Shown here: positions 1-8,148 of the stretch, in pieces
Layout: every line of letters starts with the position of its first letter
How positions within the stretch are numbered: position 1 is the first letter of the stretch
Origin: a bacterium
GTDB lineage: Bacteria > Orphanbacterota > Orphanbacteria > Orphanbacterales > Orphanbacteraceae
Assembly: GCA_025782575.1 (NCBI GenBank)
Contig: JALGYY010000035.1
Coordinates: 372,001-436,000 of the forward strand
DNA length: 64,000 bases
Direction: 5' to 3'
The notes under the pieces: model-generated
The model's database searches: none
Told to the model about the DNA's origin: nothing
What the model saw: only the letters and a program-made list of their open reading frames with translations
Made by a program: the position numbers and the translations under genes

Positions 1-819
1 CGGGTCGGAATCGGATCCGTATTCCGCGATCTTCCTGTAATTGATATCCCCGGTGAGCTCCGTGGAATCCTGGTTTTTTTCGTCCTTTGGTTGGAACGTG
101 CCGATGCCGACTCTGTCTTTTTCGGAAATCAGGAGACGCTTGACGACGATGTGATCGAGTACCCGGGACCAGTCACCTTTGTACTCATCCAAGTATCGGG
201 CGTACTGAAAGCGGCAGAAAGGATTCAAATCCCCGGCGATCACAATAGGATAGGGGACCCGCTCTGCGAGCTCTTCGATCAGCCCCGCCCGAGCCTCATC
301 AGGCAGAAGACGGATGGGATCTTCATGCATGGGGGACCATTCGATCTGGCCGGTTTCGGGGTCCTTCCAGCCATATGTATACAGAGCCCCCTCAGGTATT
401 CGTGAATAGGCTTCCAGTCCATGCTTCAGCAAGCGGACAATTGTCGACTTCGAACTACCCACCGGCCCGTGAAGGAGAAGAATTCGCTTCTCAGGCCCAT
501 AGCCGAGCGCGGCCGCTTTAAATATCTTAATGAGCTTCATGAGGGGGAGATCGAGCCCGAAGACAGCGTCAGCCCCACGGTTCATGGGATCACTGAAGAA
601 ATTATAGTGGATGATATTCTTTTTGCTGTCCTGGTACTCCTTGGTTCCGTAGGAGAGCACCATGTCATAGACACGTTGATAGGCAGTGCGGAGAACGCTC
701 GGATTGTCATAGACAATGTTCAGATAATCTACGAAGTTTCCGGTCCAGTTGAGTTGCTCGTACCGATCAACACTCTGGGCCGCTCGAGCCTTCTGAATTA
801 AATCCTGGCCTCTGGACAT
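1..819 (-). CDS. prkA: PrkA family serine protein kinase, N-terminal part (runs off the left edge)
   Basis: The minus strand is open from an ATG at 819 to the window edge, giving the first 273 residues. The start follows AGGAGGGG with about 7 bases spacing. The product begins MSRGQDLIQKARAAQ, has an NTP-binding loop GPVGSSKST near residue 130, and ends in STELTGDINY and RKIAEYGSDSDP, both hallmarks of the PrkA AAA domain. PrkA/YeaG proteins are cytoplasmic serine kinases with an AAA-like ATPase domain followed by a kinase domain. They are linked to stress and sporulation responses, often beside a YeaH-type VWA protein and SpoVR. The kinase domain and any partners lie outside the window. The family call is secure; the biological role here is not visible. 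Confidence 0.93.
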   Translation of the reverse strand, partial: MSRGQDLIQKARAAQSVDRYEQLNWTGNFVDYLNIVYDNPSVLRTAYQRVYDMVLSYGTKEYQDSKKNIIHYNFFSDPMNRGADAVFGLDLPLMKLIKIFKAAALGYGPEKRILLLHGPVGSSKSTIVRLLKHGLEAYSRIPEGALYTYGWKDPETGQIEWSPMHEDPIRLLPDEARAGLIEELAERVPYPIVIAGDLNPFCRFQYARYLDEYKGDWSRVLDHIVVKRLLISEKDRVGIGTFQPKDEKNQDSTELTGDINYRKIAEYGSDSDP

Positions 820-1012
820 AGTATATTGCCCCTCCTGACATGCGAGACGTTGGAGACTACTCTACTCCATTTGTATCCGCCTATCGGCGTTTCGCGCACA
901 ATTCTTTAACATTCCGCTACATTTCACTGTTTCTTATCCTCCATTCCTCCCTTTCACCCCCATCCAGTGATCCCGGTTCGGGTTAACCGAATAGATGCTT
1001 CGATTGCAGCCT

Positions 1013-1048
1013 AAAAAAAAGGGGTGAAGCCTCATGGCTCCACCCCTT
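1013..1048 (-). terminator. Rho-independent terminator of the Cys-rich secreted protein gene
   Basis: On the minus strand a 13-base stem (1036-1048 with 1019-1031, one mismatch, loop of 4) is followed by a run of T. It lies about 30 bases after the stop of the gene at 1076-1621 and isolates it from prkA. Confidence 0.9.
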
Positions 1049-1075
1049 GAATCTAAAACTTGAAGTATACGCAGA

Positions 1076-1621
1076 TCAGACTTTCGGAGGACAACCCGCC
1101 GTCTTGCACAGGACTTCGCAACCGTTTCCGCCGCTCGTGCAATCCTTGAGGAGATCCGCATACACGGCGTTACCACTCGTGCCGGCAAACTCCAGGTAAC
1201 AGCCGTCTTTTCCCTTGAAAACCTCGGCTTTGAGATCGTGATCGACAGCAAGCTTGGTGGCAACTGTCTCCATCCAGCCATGGATGCTGTCGGAATCTCC
1301 GAGGACATAGATGCGGAGACCGTTCTCGGTCTGCACGGCTTTCATGGTACATGCCTGCTCACTTCCGTAATTGCACTTGGCAGCGGCGGCGCTCTTCGTG
1401 CCGCATAACGCTCCTGCCTTCTTAATGGAACCACAGGAAGCACTCGCCTTGAGGCCCTGGGCCTTTGCGGAACAGCAGCCGGACGCGCTCTTCTTCGCGC
1501 TGCAGGAGCTGGACTTGCCGTCGCTCTGATAGAAGACGCCGGAATCGGCCGTCGCGAAGGCCAGGCCTAGGACCGCCGGGACGGCGAGTAGAAGCAGGAT
1601 GCGCTTGCCGGGAAATTTCAT
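1076..1621 (-). CDS. Secreted cysteine-rich protein of unknown function
   Basis: This 181-residue protein has a clear Sec signal peptide (charged MKFPGKR, then a Leu/Ala-rich stretch ending near AFATA). The mature part holds twelve cysteines: about seven in a Ser/Lys/Ala-rich N-terminal half (including GCC) and five in a more globular C-terminal half (DGCY, KDC, NGC, VLC, AGCPP). The ATG at 1621 follows AGGAG at about 9 bases. It is monocistronic, with its own terminator. I do not recognise the family. The cysteine pattern would fit disulfides or metal binding in the periplasm. Its neighbours give no functional hint. Confidence 0.75.
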   Translation of the reverse strand: MKFPGKRILLLLAVPAVLGLAFATADSGVFYQSDGKSSSCSAKKSASGCCSAKAQGLKASASCGSIKKAGALCGTKSAAAAKCNYGSEQACTMKAVQTENGLRIYVLGDSDSIHGWMETVATKLAVDHDLKAEVFKGKDGCYLEFAGTSGNAVYADLLKDCTSGGNGCEVLCKTAGCPPKV

Positions 1622-1723
1622 GTAATTTATCTCCTGTCGGTTTAAGGGGTTACAGTTTTTCGATCAAGGTTATTATGCAATCAGAGGCGGAGAGTGACCT
1701 ATCTCCCTGCCAATTGTCAAGTT

Positions 1724-2761
1724 TCATCGGTGGCCGCGACTCTTTGTGCCGCCTGACCTCCCGCCTCCTCCGGATCGGCCGGGCGCTTTGCTCCCGCCGG
1801 CGTGTCCCGATCGGGATGTTCGGCCCGACCTCGAGATCTTGGAGCCGCTGCTGCCCCGGCTTGACGACGGCCGATCGACTCGCGCGCTGCTCTTCCCACC
1901 TGTCCGGCGAGTCCGACCTACCTGTGCGGACTCTCGTGTTCCTCTGGACCGGCTCCCCCGTTGAACTTTCGTTCCGGACGAGCGTGTGCTCCGTTCCGTC
2001 ACATAACGATGCGATGAGGCTCGGGATCTTGTGGTTCTGAACTTCGACCGGCTCGAACTTGTGCGGCTCGCCGCCGCCACGGTTCGGGTCCTCCGATCCT
2101 TGCCATAGGAAGAACGGTAGGCCGTCTCGTAAGTGCGGCCGCCTCCGGGCGTGTTGTAGTGGTGATCATTATGGTGACCGTACTGGTATCCATAGTGATG
2201 CCCCCACTGTTGGCCGTAATACCAGCTGACATAGAGCCCGGTGGAGTAGTACGGATAGTATGGGTAATATGAGGAATAGTAATACGAATAAGGGTCATGA
2301 TGCCACGAAGCGTAATACCATGGATCGTACCAGAACCAGTCCCAGTACCAGGGATCGTTCGCCCAGGTGTTTCGGGGGACCGCGTAGGGCACAAGGGCGA
2401 TATCGACTGAGCTCGGACTGTCATACCGGTTGTAGCCGATCTCCGCAGGAATTTCGCTCTTCTCTTCTTCCAGCTCGATATCGGACGGAGGAGTTTCCCT
2501 CAGGCCGTTATATTCCGATGAGCGGATCATCGCTTCGATTACGCTCTCAGGAACTCCTTCCTCTTTCAGTTCCAGAATGTCGTCCGCTGTCAGTTCGAAC
2601 GATTTGCCGCTTGCTTCGATCTGTGCAATGACGACACGTTCACCGACTCCCGCCTCGAGCAGCAGGATCACTTCATCGATATCGAAGTCGACAGCCTGAA
2701 CATCGGGAGAGATCAGAAAGAACAGAGGGAGAATCAAGATCCAGGGCAAGCGCCTATACAT
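1724..2761 (-). CDS. Secreted protein with Tyr/His-rich middle and Arg/Ser/Gly-rich tail
   Basis: The ATG at 2761 is preferred over a longer start because it follows AGGAG at 7 bases and begins a good signal peptide (MYRRLPWILILPLFF, cleavage near VQA). The 345-residue product has three parts. A short helical domain (about residues 25-85) contains GVPESVIEAM, a motif seen in many uncharacterised bacterial envelope proteins. A Tyr/Trp/His-rich stretch follows (about 125-210). A basic low-complexity tail of Ser, Arg and Gly runs to the end. Low-complexity tails of this kind can bind surfaces or polyanions, but no function is established. Codon use outside the tail matches its neighbours. Confidence 0.72.
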   Translation of the reverse strand: MYRRLPWILILPLFFLISPDVQAVDFDIDEVILLLEAGVGERVVIAQIEASGKSFELTADDILELKEEGVPESVIEAMIRSSEYNGLRETPPSDIELEEEKSEIPAEIGYNRYDSPSSVDIALVPYAVPRNTWANDPWYWDWFWYDPWYYASWHHDPYSYYYSSYYPYYPYYSTGLYVSWYYGQQWGHHYGYQYGHHNDHHYNTPGGGRTYETAYRSSYGKDRRTRTVAAASRTSSSRSKFRTTRSRASSHRYVTERSTRSSGTKVQRGSRSRGTRESAQVGRTRRTGGKSSARVDRPSSSRGSSGSKISRSGRTSRSGHAGGSKAPGRSGGGGRSGGTKSRGHR

Positions 2762-2939
2762 GACCGGACTCCTGGAAGGGGTAAATGCAATCGTCAAGAT
2801 GACCATACCTCAGAACCTGTGAAATTGCAAGGGCTTCTGGGGACTGACACCCTCGGGACGCCTCCCCTCCCTCGCCCGGGCACTCTTCGAATCCGGGCAC
2901 TCCGGACACTCCGAGTTTCGGCGGGCGCCCCTCTTTATT

Positions 2940-2978
2940 GAAACACGGAAAGGCGCCGGAAGGATCCCTCCCGGCGCC
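2940..2978 (-). terminator. Probable terminator after the small YxWVPGHW protein gene
   Basis: GGCGCCGG (2952-2959) pairs with CCGGCGCC (2971-2978) around an 11-base loop. On the minus strand the stem is followed by TTTCCGTGTTT, a weak T tract, about 30 bases after the stop at 3009. Confidence 0.65.
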
Positions 2979-3008
2979 AGAATCGTATCAGTTGTTCAGT
3001 CCGGTCGC

Positions 3009-3257
3009 TTATCCCCTGCGGTACATCCAGTGCCCCGGCACCCAGCGATATCCGATCCGGGGCCCGCACCAGGTCCAGTCTCCGGCTACCCAGGTCGCCT
3101 GTGCCCTGCAGAGGGCCGGCCGTGGAGCCTGCTTGACCACCACCACTGTCCTGATCGGTCGGTGGGAATATCGCCGGCCGCGATGGGCATCCGCCACGGT
3201 AGTGGTCAGAAGGAGTGCGGTCAGCGCTACAAGCCCGATTATCGTATTGCGTATCAT
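3009..3257 (-). CDS. Small secreted protein with a YxWVPGHW motif
   Basis: The ATG at 3257 follows AGGAGGA and starts an 82-residue protein with a signal peptide (MIRNTIIGLVALTALLL, cleavage near ADA). The mature C-terminus carries WVAGDWTW and then GYRWVPGHW. The Y-x-W-V-P-G-x-W repeat occurs in many small periplasmic or outer-membrane proteins of unknown function (YXWGXW/YxWVPG-type repeats). Two cysteines flank the first repeat. It lies 38 bases downstream of a lipoprotein gene on the same strand and may be cotranscribed with it. Confidence 0.72.
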   Translation of the reverse strand: MIRNTIIGLVALTALLLTTTVADAHRGRRYSHRPIRTVVVVKQAPRPALCRAQATWVAGDWTWCGPRIGYRWVPGHWMYRRG

Positions 3258-3295
3258 CTGGTCCTCCTCCATTTCAATTCGGTCTCTATTGCACA

Positions 3296-3637
3296 CTAGT
3301 AGTGAATCGCCCAGGCGTTACCGTCATAGTCGGCGTCGTCATTCATCAACGTCTCCTCCGTAAGGACGCCGACGGCCACGTGCATGCGACCGGGAATGTC
3401 TGAAACGGCATAGATCCCCGAGTATGTTCCGTCACCGTTGTTCGTCATCTCGATCCCCCTGTGGTTCACATGCAGAAACGCGAGATAGGCGGACTCGCCG
3501 GTTTCGACCGTTACTTCGATCTCGGCTTCATCGGTGAGCTCCGTCGCGGCCGGTGCCAGCGAACTGCTCGAGCCGTTGCAACCGGTGGCGAGAAAAACCG
3601 CTGCGGCGAGAAGAAGTGCTTGGAATGTCCAGCGCAT
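3296..3637 (-). CDS. Small putative lipoprotein
   Basis: The ATG at 3637 has AGGAGG upstream with good spacing and begins a 113-residue protein. A lipoprotein signal peptide (MRWTFQALLLAAAVFLATGC, lipobox LATGC) is followed by a Ser-rich linker and a small beta-rich domain. The stretch NNGDGTYSGIY resembles the D-G-x-Y turn common in Ig-like extracellular domains. A longer in-frame start at 3700 lacks both a ribosome-binding site and a signal-peptide context. Function unknown; it probably sits in the outer membrane or periplasm. Confidence 0.75.
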   Translation of the reverse strand: MRWTFQALLLAAAVFLATGCNGSSSSLAPAATELTDEAEIEVTVETGESAYLAFLHVNHRGIEMTNNGDGTYSGIYAVSDIPGRMHVAVGVLTEETLMNDDADYDGNAWAIHY

Positions 3638-3820
3638 ATTGTTACCTCCTCTTGCGTTGTTGTGAGAACTGACTCTCAGAGGGAGCAACGGATGTGCCAT
3701 GAAGAAAGAACTGCATAAGCTACTGGGATCGAATTAATTAGGAAGGTGGGGCACGAGAAGAGTCTCAGGAGAGATGAACCGATTCGAGCGGGTGGCTTTG
3801 TCAGGTGTTCGAAGTGGAAC

Positions 3821-3862
3821 GAAAAACCGGCCCGATACCCCTCTGGGCGATCCGGACCGGTT
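3821..3862 (-). terminator. Terminator downstream of the histone gene
   Basis: On the minus strand AACCGGTCC...GGGCCGGTT forms an imperfect stem (outer arms 3856-3862 and 3825-3831), followed by TTTTTCGTT. It lies about 35 bases after the stop at 3896. Confidence 0.7.
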
Positions 3863-3895
3863 CTCGAGTTTTTCGGACGTCTCCCAGGCGGTAGC

Positions 3896-4066
3896 CTAAA
3901 GGTCCTGCGGCTTCAGCGTCTTCCGGTTGTTCGCAACGGCGCGCTTCTCGGCCTTCGCGATCAAGGAGCGTACTTCCCTGTCCAGAGCATCGTAGAAATC
4001 GCTCGAGACGTTGCAGTTCTCGGCTGCGGCTTTCGTCCGGCTCTTCGAAATGATTAGATCTGCCAT
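3896..4066 (-). CDS. Bacterial histone-fold protein (56 aa)
   Basis: An ATG at 4066, 7 bases after GGGAGGG, encodes 56 residues starting MADLIISKSRTKAAAE. The C-terminal half fits a minimal histone fold: an alpha-2 helix (SSDFYDALDREVRSLIAKA), then loop RKTL, then PQDL. The R-(K)-T and downstream Asp pair at the second loop is the conserved histone RT/D signature. Single-domain histones of this size are known in Bdellovibrio (Bd0055) and scattered other bacteria, where they bind DNA. The gene stands alone with its own terminator, as expected for an abundant chromosomal protein. A longer in-frame extension upstream of 4066 reads antisense to the neighbouring permease and is not coding. Confidence 0.82.
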   Translation of the reverse strand: MADLIISKSRTKAAAENCNVSSDFYDALDREVRSLIAKAEKRAVANNRKTLKPQDL

Positions 4067-4169
4067 ACCTATACCCTCCCGAAATATCCACTGGAGACGG
4101 GGCCCTTCCCCGTTCTCCCGCCTATAATTCCGACGCACCGGGGGTCTGTCAACGAAAAAAACGCCTGAT

Positions 4170-6149
4170 TCAAGGTCGAGAGGCCGTCTCGCGGTATTCC
4201 TTGGCCCGGGGTGCGGAGACGGTTCGCAGGAGAGTGATCCCGGCAGCACCCAGGAGCAGGGCGCCCACGACTGTCTGAGTCGAGACTTCATCGATAAGAG
4301 CCAACCCTTCGAAACGGCCACCCAGCAGCACAGTTGCGTTGTACAGGATGTGAAGCACCATGGGCGGTACGATCGATCGACTTCTGTAGGCGAGAACGCC
4401 CGCAACGATTCCCATGATCGCCGTCGGCAGGAGCCGGTAGATGCTCAGGTGGAACAGGCCGAAGAAAAGACCGCCCACCAGAATCGCCTTCCAGGGCTCC
4501 ATCCCTCTCTCATGACGTCCCAGGATCAGCCCGCGAAAAAAGAGCTCCTCACAGATCCCGGGACTCACTGCAATTGCAAACAGGAGCATGGGGAGGCCCC
4601 CACCACCGATATCCAGAAGCCCCTCCATCTCCTTGAAGAGCTGCTCGGGTACGGGAAGGAAACGGCTTTGCAGGTGGAACATGAGGTTTGCGGCAAACAG
4701 TGTGGGAAGCGCCAGCAGGGCAGCCGCCACTACATGACCGACGGCCGGAAGCCTGAGACGAAACGTGTCAAGGTACGGAAGCTGATAGTACCGGGCGAAC
4801 AGGAGTGACGGAATCAGAAGCAGTCCCCAAAGCGTCAGAAGCAGGCCGCTCAGCAGATCGTAGGCCTGAATTGTGCTTCCGACGTAATAGAGAAGCAGCA
4901 GTTGTATGAAATAGAAAACATTGACTTCCCTGACCAGGGACCGATCGGCGCCCCGAGCCGGAGAGATTGAAGGAGCTGGGCCAAGTACAACCGCTTCACT
5001 CTCGAGATAGGAAACCGCTTTTCGGAGAACGATCACCGCGCAAATCGCATTCGAAAGAAAGACGGCGATCAGGGGGAGGACGGGGAAGTTTCCGAGCAGC
5101 GCCTCCCGGACGGCGAGCGAAACGTTGGCGATCGGAGCGAACGCCGCCACGGAATCAAGACGGATTCCTGGCAGAAGCGCAATAGCGGCAGGCACGATCG
5201 AAAGAAGCATAATCGGCATGAGGAGGGTCTGTGCTTCCCGATAAGTCCTTGCATGACTTGCCGTCAGAACAAGTACCGCGCTCAGAAAGATCGCCAGCGG
5301 CAGTGTAACGAGAACGACCACGAGTCCTGTCCCGGGCGAAAGCTCGAGAGAGGCCCGCGCCGCCGCCCCTCCCGTCAGTCCGAGTTTGATGGCGACGAAG
5401 TTCGAGACGAGAAAGAGGATGACCGAAGTGATCGCCATGAGAACGACAGCGAGGAACTTTCCCGCCACGACCGACCTCCTGTCAGCGAGCGAAGTGAGCA
5501 ACGTCTCGATCGTTCGTCGTTCCTTCTCACCGCTGAAGAGATCAACCGCTATGACCGAGGCGCCGTTCATGAGAATGAGAACGAGAAAAATCGGGAAGAT
5601 ACGGCCGAATTTACTCCCCGCCATTCGCTCTTCTGAAGCGATGTTGGTCTCCTCCACATCGACCACAAGATCCAGGTCGGCCGGAGCGCCGATTTCCTGG
5701 AGCCGTTCCCGGCGGAGTTCCCCCCTCCAGGAATCCACATGGTCCCGTATACGCTCCCGGGCCAGGCGGGACAGTTCCTTCGACCCATCGTAGAGAATCG
5801 AGATCTCCGTGGATGAATTCCCCTTTGTCGGGAATGTCGCAGGCAAGATGACGGACGCCTGTAATTCTTCCCGCCGAATGGACTGCTCGAAATTACTGGT
5901 CTCGCGGATTTCGATCAGATGATCTTCTTCGATTCTCTTTCGGAAACTGCGATCGGATCCGTCGATCGCCACCCAGACCGTTTCGTCTTCAAGGCCCTTT
6001 TCCCGCATCTCTTCGAGTCGTTGCTGGCCGAACAGGAGAACGGGAAAGAACGCGATGGGAAAAACGATCGTGGCGATAATACTCCGCCGATCACGCAGGA
6101 TGTCGATCGCTTCCTTGCGGAATACGATGCCGGTGTCGCGGAGATTCAC
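4170..6149 (-). CDS. ABC-2 permease (NatB-like) fused to a C-terminal CPBP intramembrane protease domain
   Basis: This 659-residue membrane protein has two modules. Residues 1-390 are a NatB/ABC-2 type permease: an N-terminal helix with PIAFFPVLLFG, a large external loop, then SGEKERRTIETLL and several transmembrane helices. Residues about 420-650 add further helices with the CPBP (Abi/CAAX protease) motifs EELFFRG, FGLFHL and HILYN, which supply the Glu-Glu, His and His/Asn metal-site residues. Fusions of this kind are known in NatAB-like exporters. The ATG overlaps the stop of the ATPase gene by 4 bases, so it is translationally coupled. It is the last gene of the operon that starts at 9231. 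The substrate is unknown. Confidence 0.9.
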   Translation of the reverse strand: MNLRDTGIVFRKEAIDILRDRRSIIATIVFPIAFFPVLLFGQQRLEEMREKGLEDETVWVAIDGSDRSFRKRIEEDHLIEIRETSNFEQSIRREELQASVILPATFPTKGNSSTEISILYDGSKELSRLARERIRDHVDSWRGELRRERLQEIGAPADLDLVVDVEETNIASEERMAGSKFGRIFPIFLVLILMNGASVIAVDLFSGEKERRTIETLLTSLADRRSVVAGKFLAVVLMAITSVILFLVSNFVAIKLGLTGGAAARASLELSPGTGLVVVLVTLPLAIFLSAVLVLTASHARTYREAQTLLMPIMLLSIVPAAIALLPGIRLDSVAAFAPIANVSLAVREALLGNFPVLPLIAVFLSNAICAVIVLRKAVSYLESEAVVLGPAPSISPARGADRSLVREVNVFYFIQLLLLYYVGSTIQAYDLLSGLLLTLWGLLLIPSLLFARYYQLPYLDTFRLRLPAVGHVVAAALLALPTLFAANLMFHLQSRFLPVPEQLFKEMEGLLDIGGGGLPMLLFAIAVSPGICEELFFRGLILGRHERGMEPWKAILVGGLFFGLFHLSIYRLLPTAIMGIVAGVLAYRSRSIVPPMVLHILYNATVLLGGRFEGLALIDEVSTQTVVGALLLGAAGITLLRTVSAPRAKEYRETASRP

Positions 6150-6895
6150 GCCGGATTGCCTCGCATGAGTGAGCGGAATATTTTTTCAAGGAAACGCTCG
6201 CCTGTCTTTTCACGGAGGCCGTCGAGCGTGTCAACTGCAAGAATTTCGCCCCGGTCAATGATCCCGATTCGATCGCAGAGCCGCTCGGCTTCACTCATGA
6301 TGTGGGTGGAGAACACGACACACTTCCCGGCCGAACGGCACTCTTCGATGAAAGTGAGAAGGGTGTCCGCCACGATGATATCAAGCCCGGACGTAGGTTC
6401 GTCAAATATCAGAATCGGTGGATCGTGAACGACCGCGCGAGCGATGGAGACTTTCTGTTTCATTCCGGTGGATAGTTTTTCGCAACGAACGTCCGAGAAT
6501 TCTTCCATGTCGAACAACCGGACAAGCTCGTCAATACGGGAATGCAACCGATCGTCCGGAAACCGATTCAACTGGCCGAAGTATCGGAGGATTTCTCTCG
6601 GTGTGAGCCTGTCGTAGAGACCTGTCTCGCCGGACAGATAGCCGATCGATGCGCGCACACGTTCCGGCTCTCTGATGACATCGTACCCGTTCAGGGTGGC
6701 CGTTCCGCCGGAAGGCTTCAGGATGGTCGAGAGGAGTCGGAGGGTCGTCGTCTTGCCGGCGCCGTTCGGGCCGAGCAGGCCGAAGATCTCACCTTTGACA
6801 CACTCGAAGCTCACCTGGTTCGCGGCGATGATCTCCCCGCGCCGCTTGTCGTGATAACGTTTGACCAGGCGATCAGCGGCAATCATGACCGACAT
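6146..6895 (-). CDS. ABC transporter ATP-binding protein (NatA-like)
   Basis: This 249-residue cytoplasmic ATPase has Walker A GPNGAGKTT (about residue 40), signature LSTGMKQK, Walker B ILIFDEPTSGLD and switch His in STHIMSEAE. It sits between two ABC-2 permeases, 2 bases after one and overlapping the other by 4 bases. The three genes therefore look like one exporter of the NatAB class with a heteromeric membrane part. NatA-type transporters export sodium or small organic molecules; the substrate cannot be told from sequence. Confidence 0.93.
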   Translation of the reverse strand: MSVMIAADRLVKRYHDKRRGEIIAANQVSFECVKGEIFGLLGPNGAGKTTTLRLLSTILKPSGGTATLNGYDVIREPERVRASIGYLSGETGLYDRLTPREILRYFGQLNRFPDDRLHSRIDELVRLFDMEEFSDVRCEKLSTGMKQKVSIARAVVHDPPILIFDEPTSGLDIIVADTLLTFIEECRSAGKCVVFSTHIMSEAERLCDRIGIIDRGEILAVDTLDGLREKTGERFLEKIFRSLMRGNPA

Positions 6896-6897
6896 GA

Positions 6898-8145
6898 TCA
6901 GTTCTCCCCCCTGGAAAAGACAATCGCCGGCAATGAGCGGAGCGACCGCCCACCGGTTCCGAGCAGAACATCCTCGTCACCATATACTTTCTGAGCCACG
7001 TATAGCGTGACCGATGCAGAGAGGAGAGTGACCAGGATGACAATGATCGATGGAACGAGCGGCAGGGGACCGGTAAGAGTCTGACGAAAAAGTAGAACGA
7101 CATTCGTAATCGGGATGAGAGCGGTAAGGTTCGTCAGCTCAATACCGCCGGTAGCCCCGAACACCGCCGGAATGATGGACAGGAAGTAAAAGGGCGCGAC
7201 ATAACTTTGTCCCTCCTTGAAAGTACGGGCGAAAGCCGCCAGCGTGATCATGGCCGACGAGATCAGCGCGGCAAGCAGTGTGCCGGTCACCAGGATGACA
7301 GGAATCGCCATGAGAGGCACGTGGATGAGCGCCCTCTCTTCCTGACCCTCGATCATGCGAAGCATGTGAGTGAGAGCGATGACCATCCCGATGAGATTCA
7401 GCAGCAGAGCGGTCATCGCAGCTGTAACGACCGCCAGGAACTTACCGGCCAGAATGCTCTGGCGCGGAGCACCGGCGGTCAGGATGCTCTCCACCGTCTT
7501 TCGTTCTTTCTCTCCGACAAGCGCGTCTACAGCGGGGTGCATGGCGCCTATGGAAAGCATGATCACCATGATGAGAGGGAGCACGAGTGAAAGCAGAAAT
7601 CGTCCCATCTCTTCACTCGAGGCGACGTTTACTTCAGTGATGAATACGACCTCGATCGTTTCCGGTGTCTCGCCGTATTCCGTCAGTCGCCGGGAGATCT
7701 CATTCTCCCTGTAATCCTTCAGGATCTCATCTATCCGAGACCTCGCTGTAGTGGAACGATCTCGCGAAAGGTCGTAGTAGGTCTCAATCCTCGGGGGGGA
7801 TGCGCCGCCGTTCGTGAATCGAATGAAGGCATCCAGTTTGCCCGTTTCCATTTCGGCAAGGGGATCGTCCGGTGTGAGAAGGAGCAACCGCTCATCGCCC
7901 CGAACGAGTTCCGCCAGTCCGGGCAGATTTTCATCTCCCTCCCATGCAAGTCGCGATTGCTGCCGCTCGAGGCTTCCCGATTGGAACTGAGTCCATTGCA
8001 GTATGCCCCAGATGAGGGCGGGGTACAGGAAGAGGGGGATCACCAGTGTGTAAATCAGAGTGTTTCGATCGCGGATTGCAGAACGGATTTCGTGGCGAAA
8101 CACGGTGCCCGTCAAACGGAATCGAGACATGATCACGGGTGACAT
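6898..8145 (-). CDS. ABC-2 type permease (NatB-like)
   Basis: This 415-residue permease has an N-terminal transmembrane helix (TLVIPLFLYPALIWG), a long extracytoplasmic region of about 140 residues, the conserved GEKERKTVESIL segment and five or so C-terminal helices. It starts 3 bases after the stop of the sigma-Ogt fusion gene. An alternative ATG lies five codons in. The GEKERKT motif is shared with the permease-protease at 4170-6149, so the two permeases are paralogues and probably pair as a heterodimer. Confidence 0.9.
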   Translation of the reverse strand: MSPVIMSRFRLTGTVFRHEIRSAIRDRNTLIYTLVIPLFLYPALIWGILQWTQFQSGSLERQQSRLAWEGDENLPGLAELVRGDERLLLLTPDDPLAEMETGKLDAFIRFTNGGASPPRIETYYDLSRDRSTTARSRIDEILKDYRENEISRRLTEYGETPETIEVVFITEVNVASSEEMGRFLLSLVLPLIMVIMLSIGAMHPAVDALVGEKERKTVESILTAGAPRQSILAGKFLAVVTAAMTALLLNLIGMVIALTHMLRMIEGQEERALIHVPLMAIPVILVTGTLLAALISSAMITLAAFARTFKEGQSYVAPFYFLSIIPAVFGATGGIELTNLTALIPITNVVLLFRQTLTGPLPLVPSIIVILVTLLSASVTLYVAQKVYGDEDVLLGTGGRSLRSLPAIVFSRGEN

Positions 8146-8148
8146 ACC

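Noticed and set aside
91-801. Two plus-strand frames over the left edge
   Set aside because: They are antisense to the prkA reading frame, which has a good start and clear PrkA motifs.
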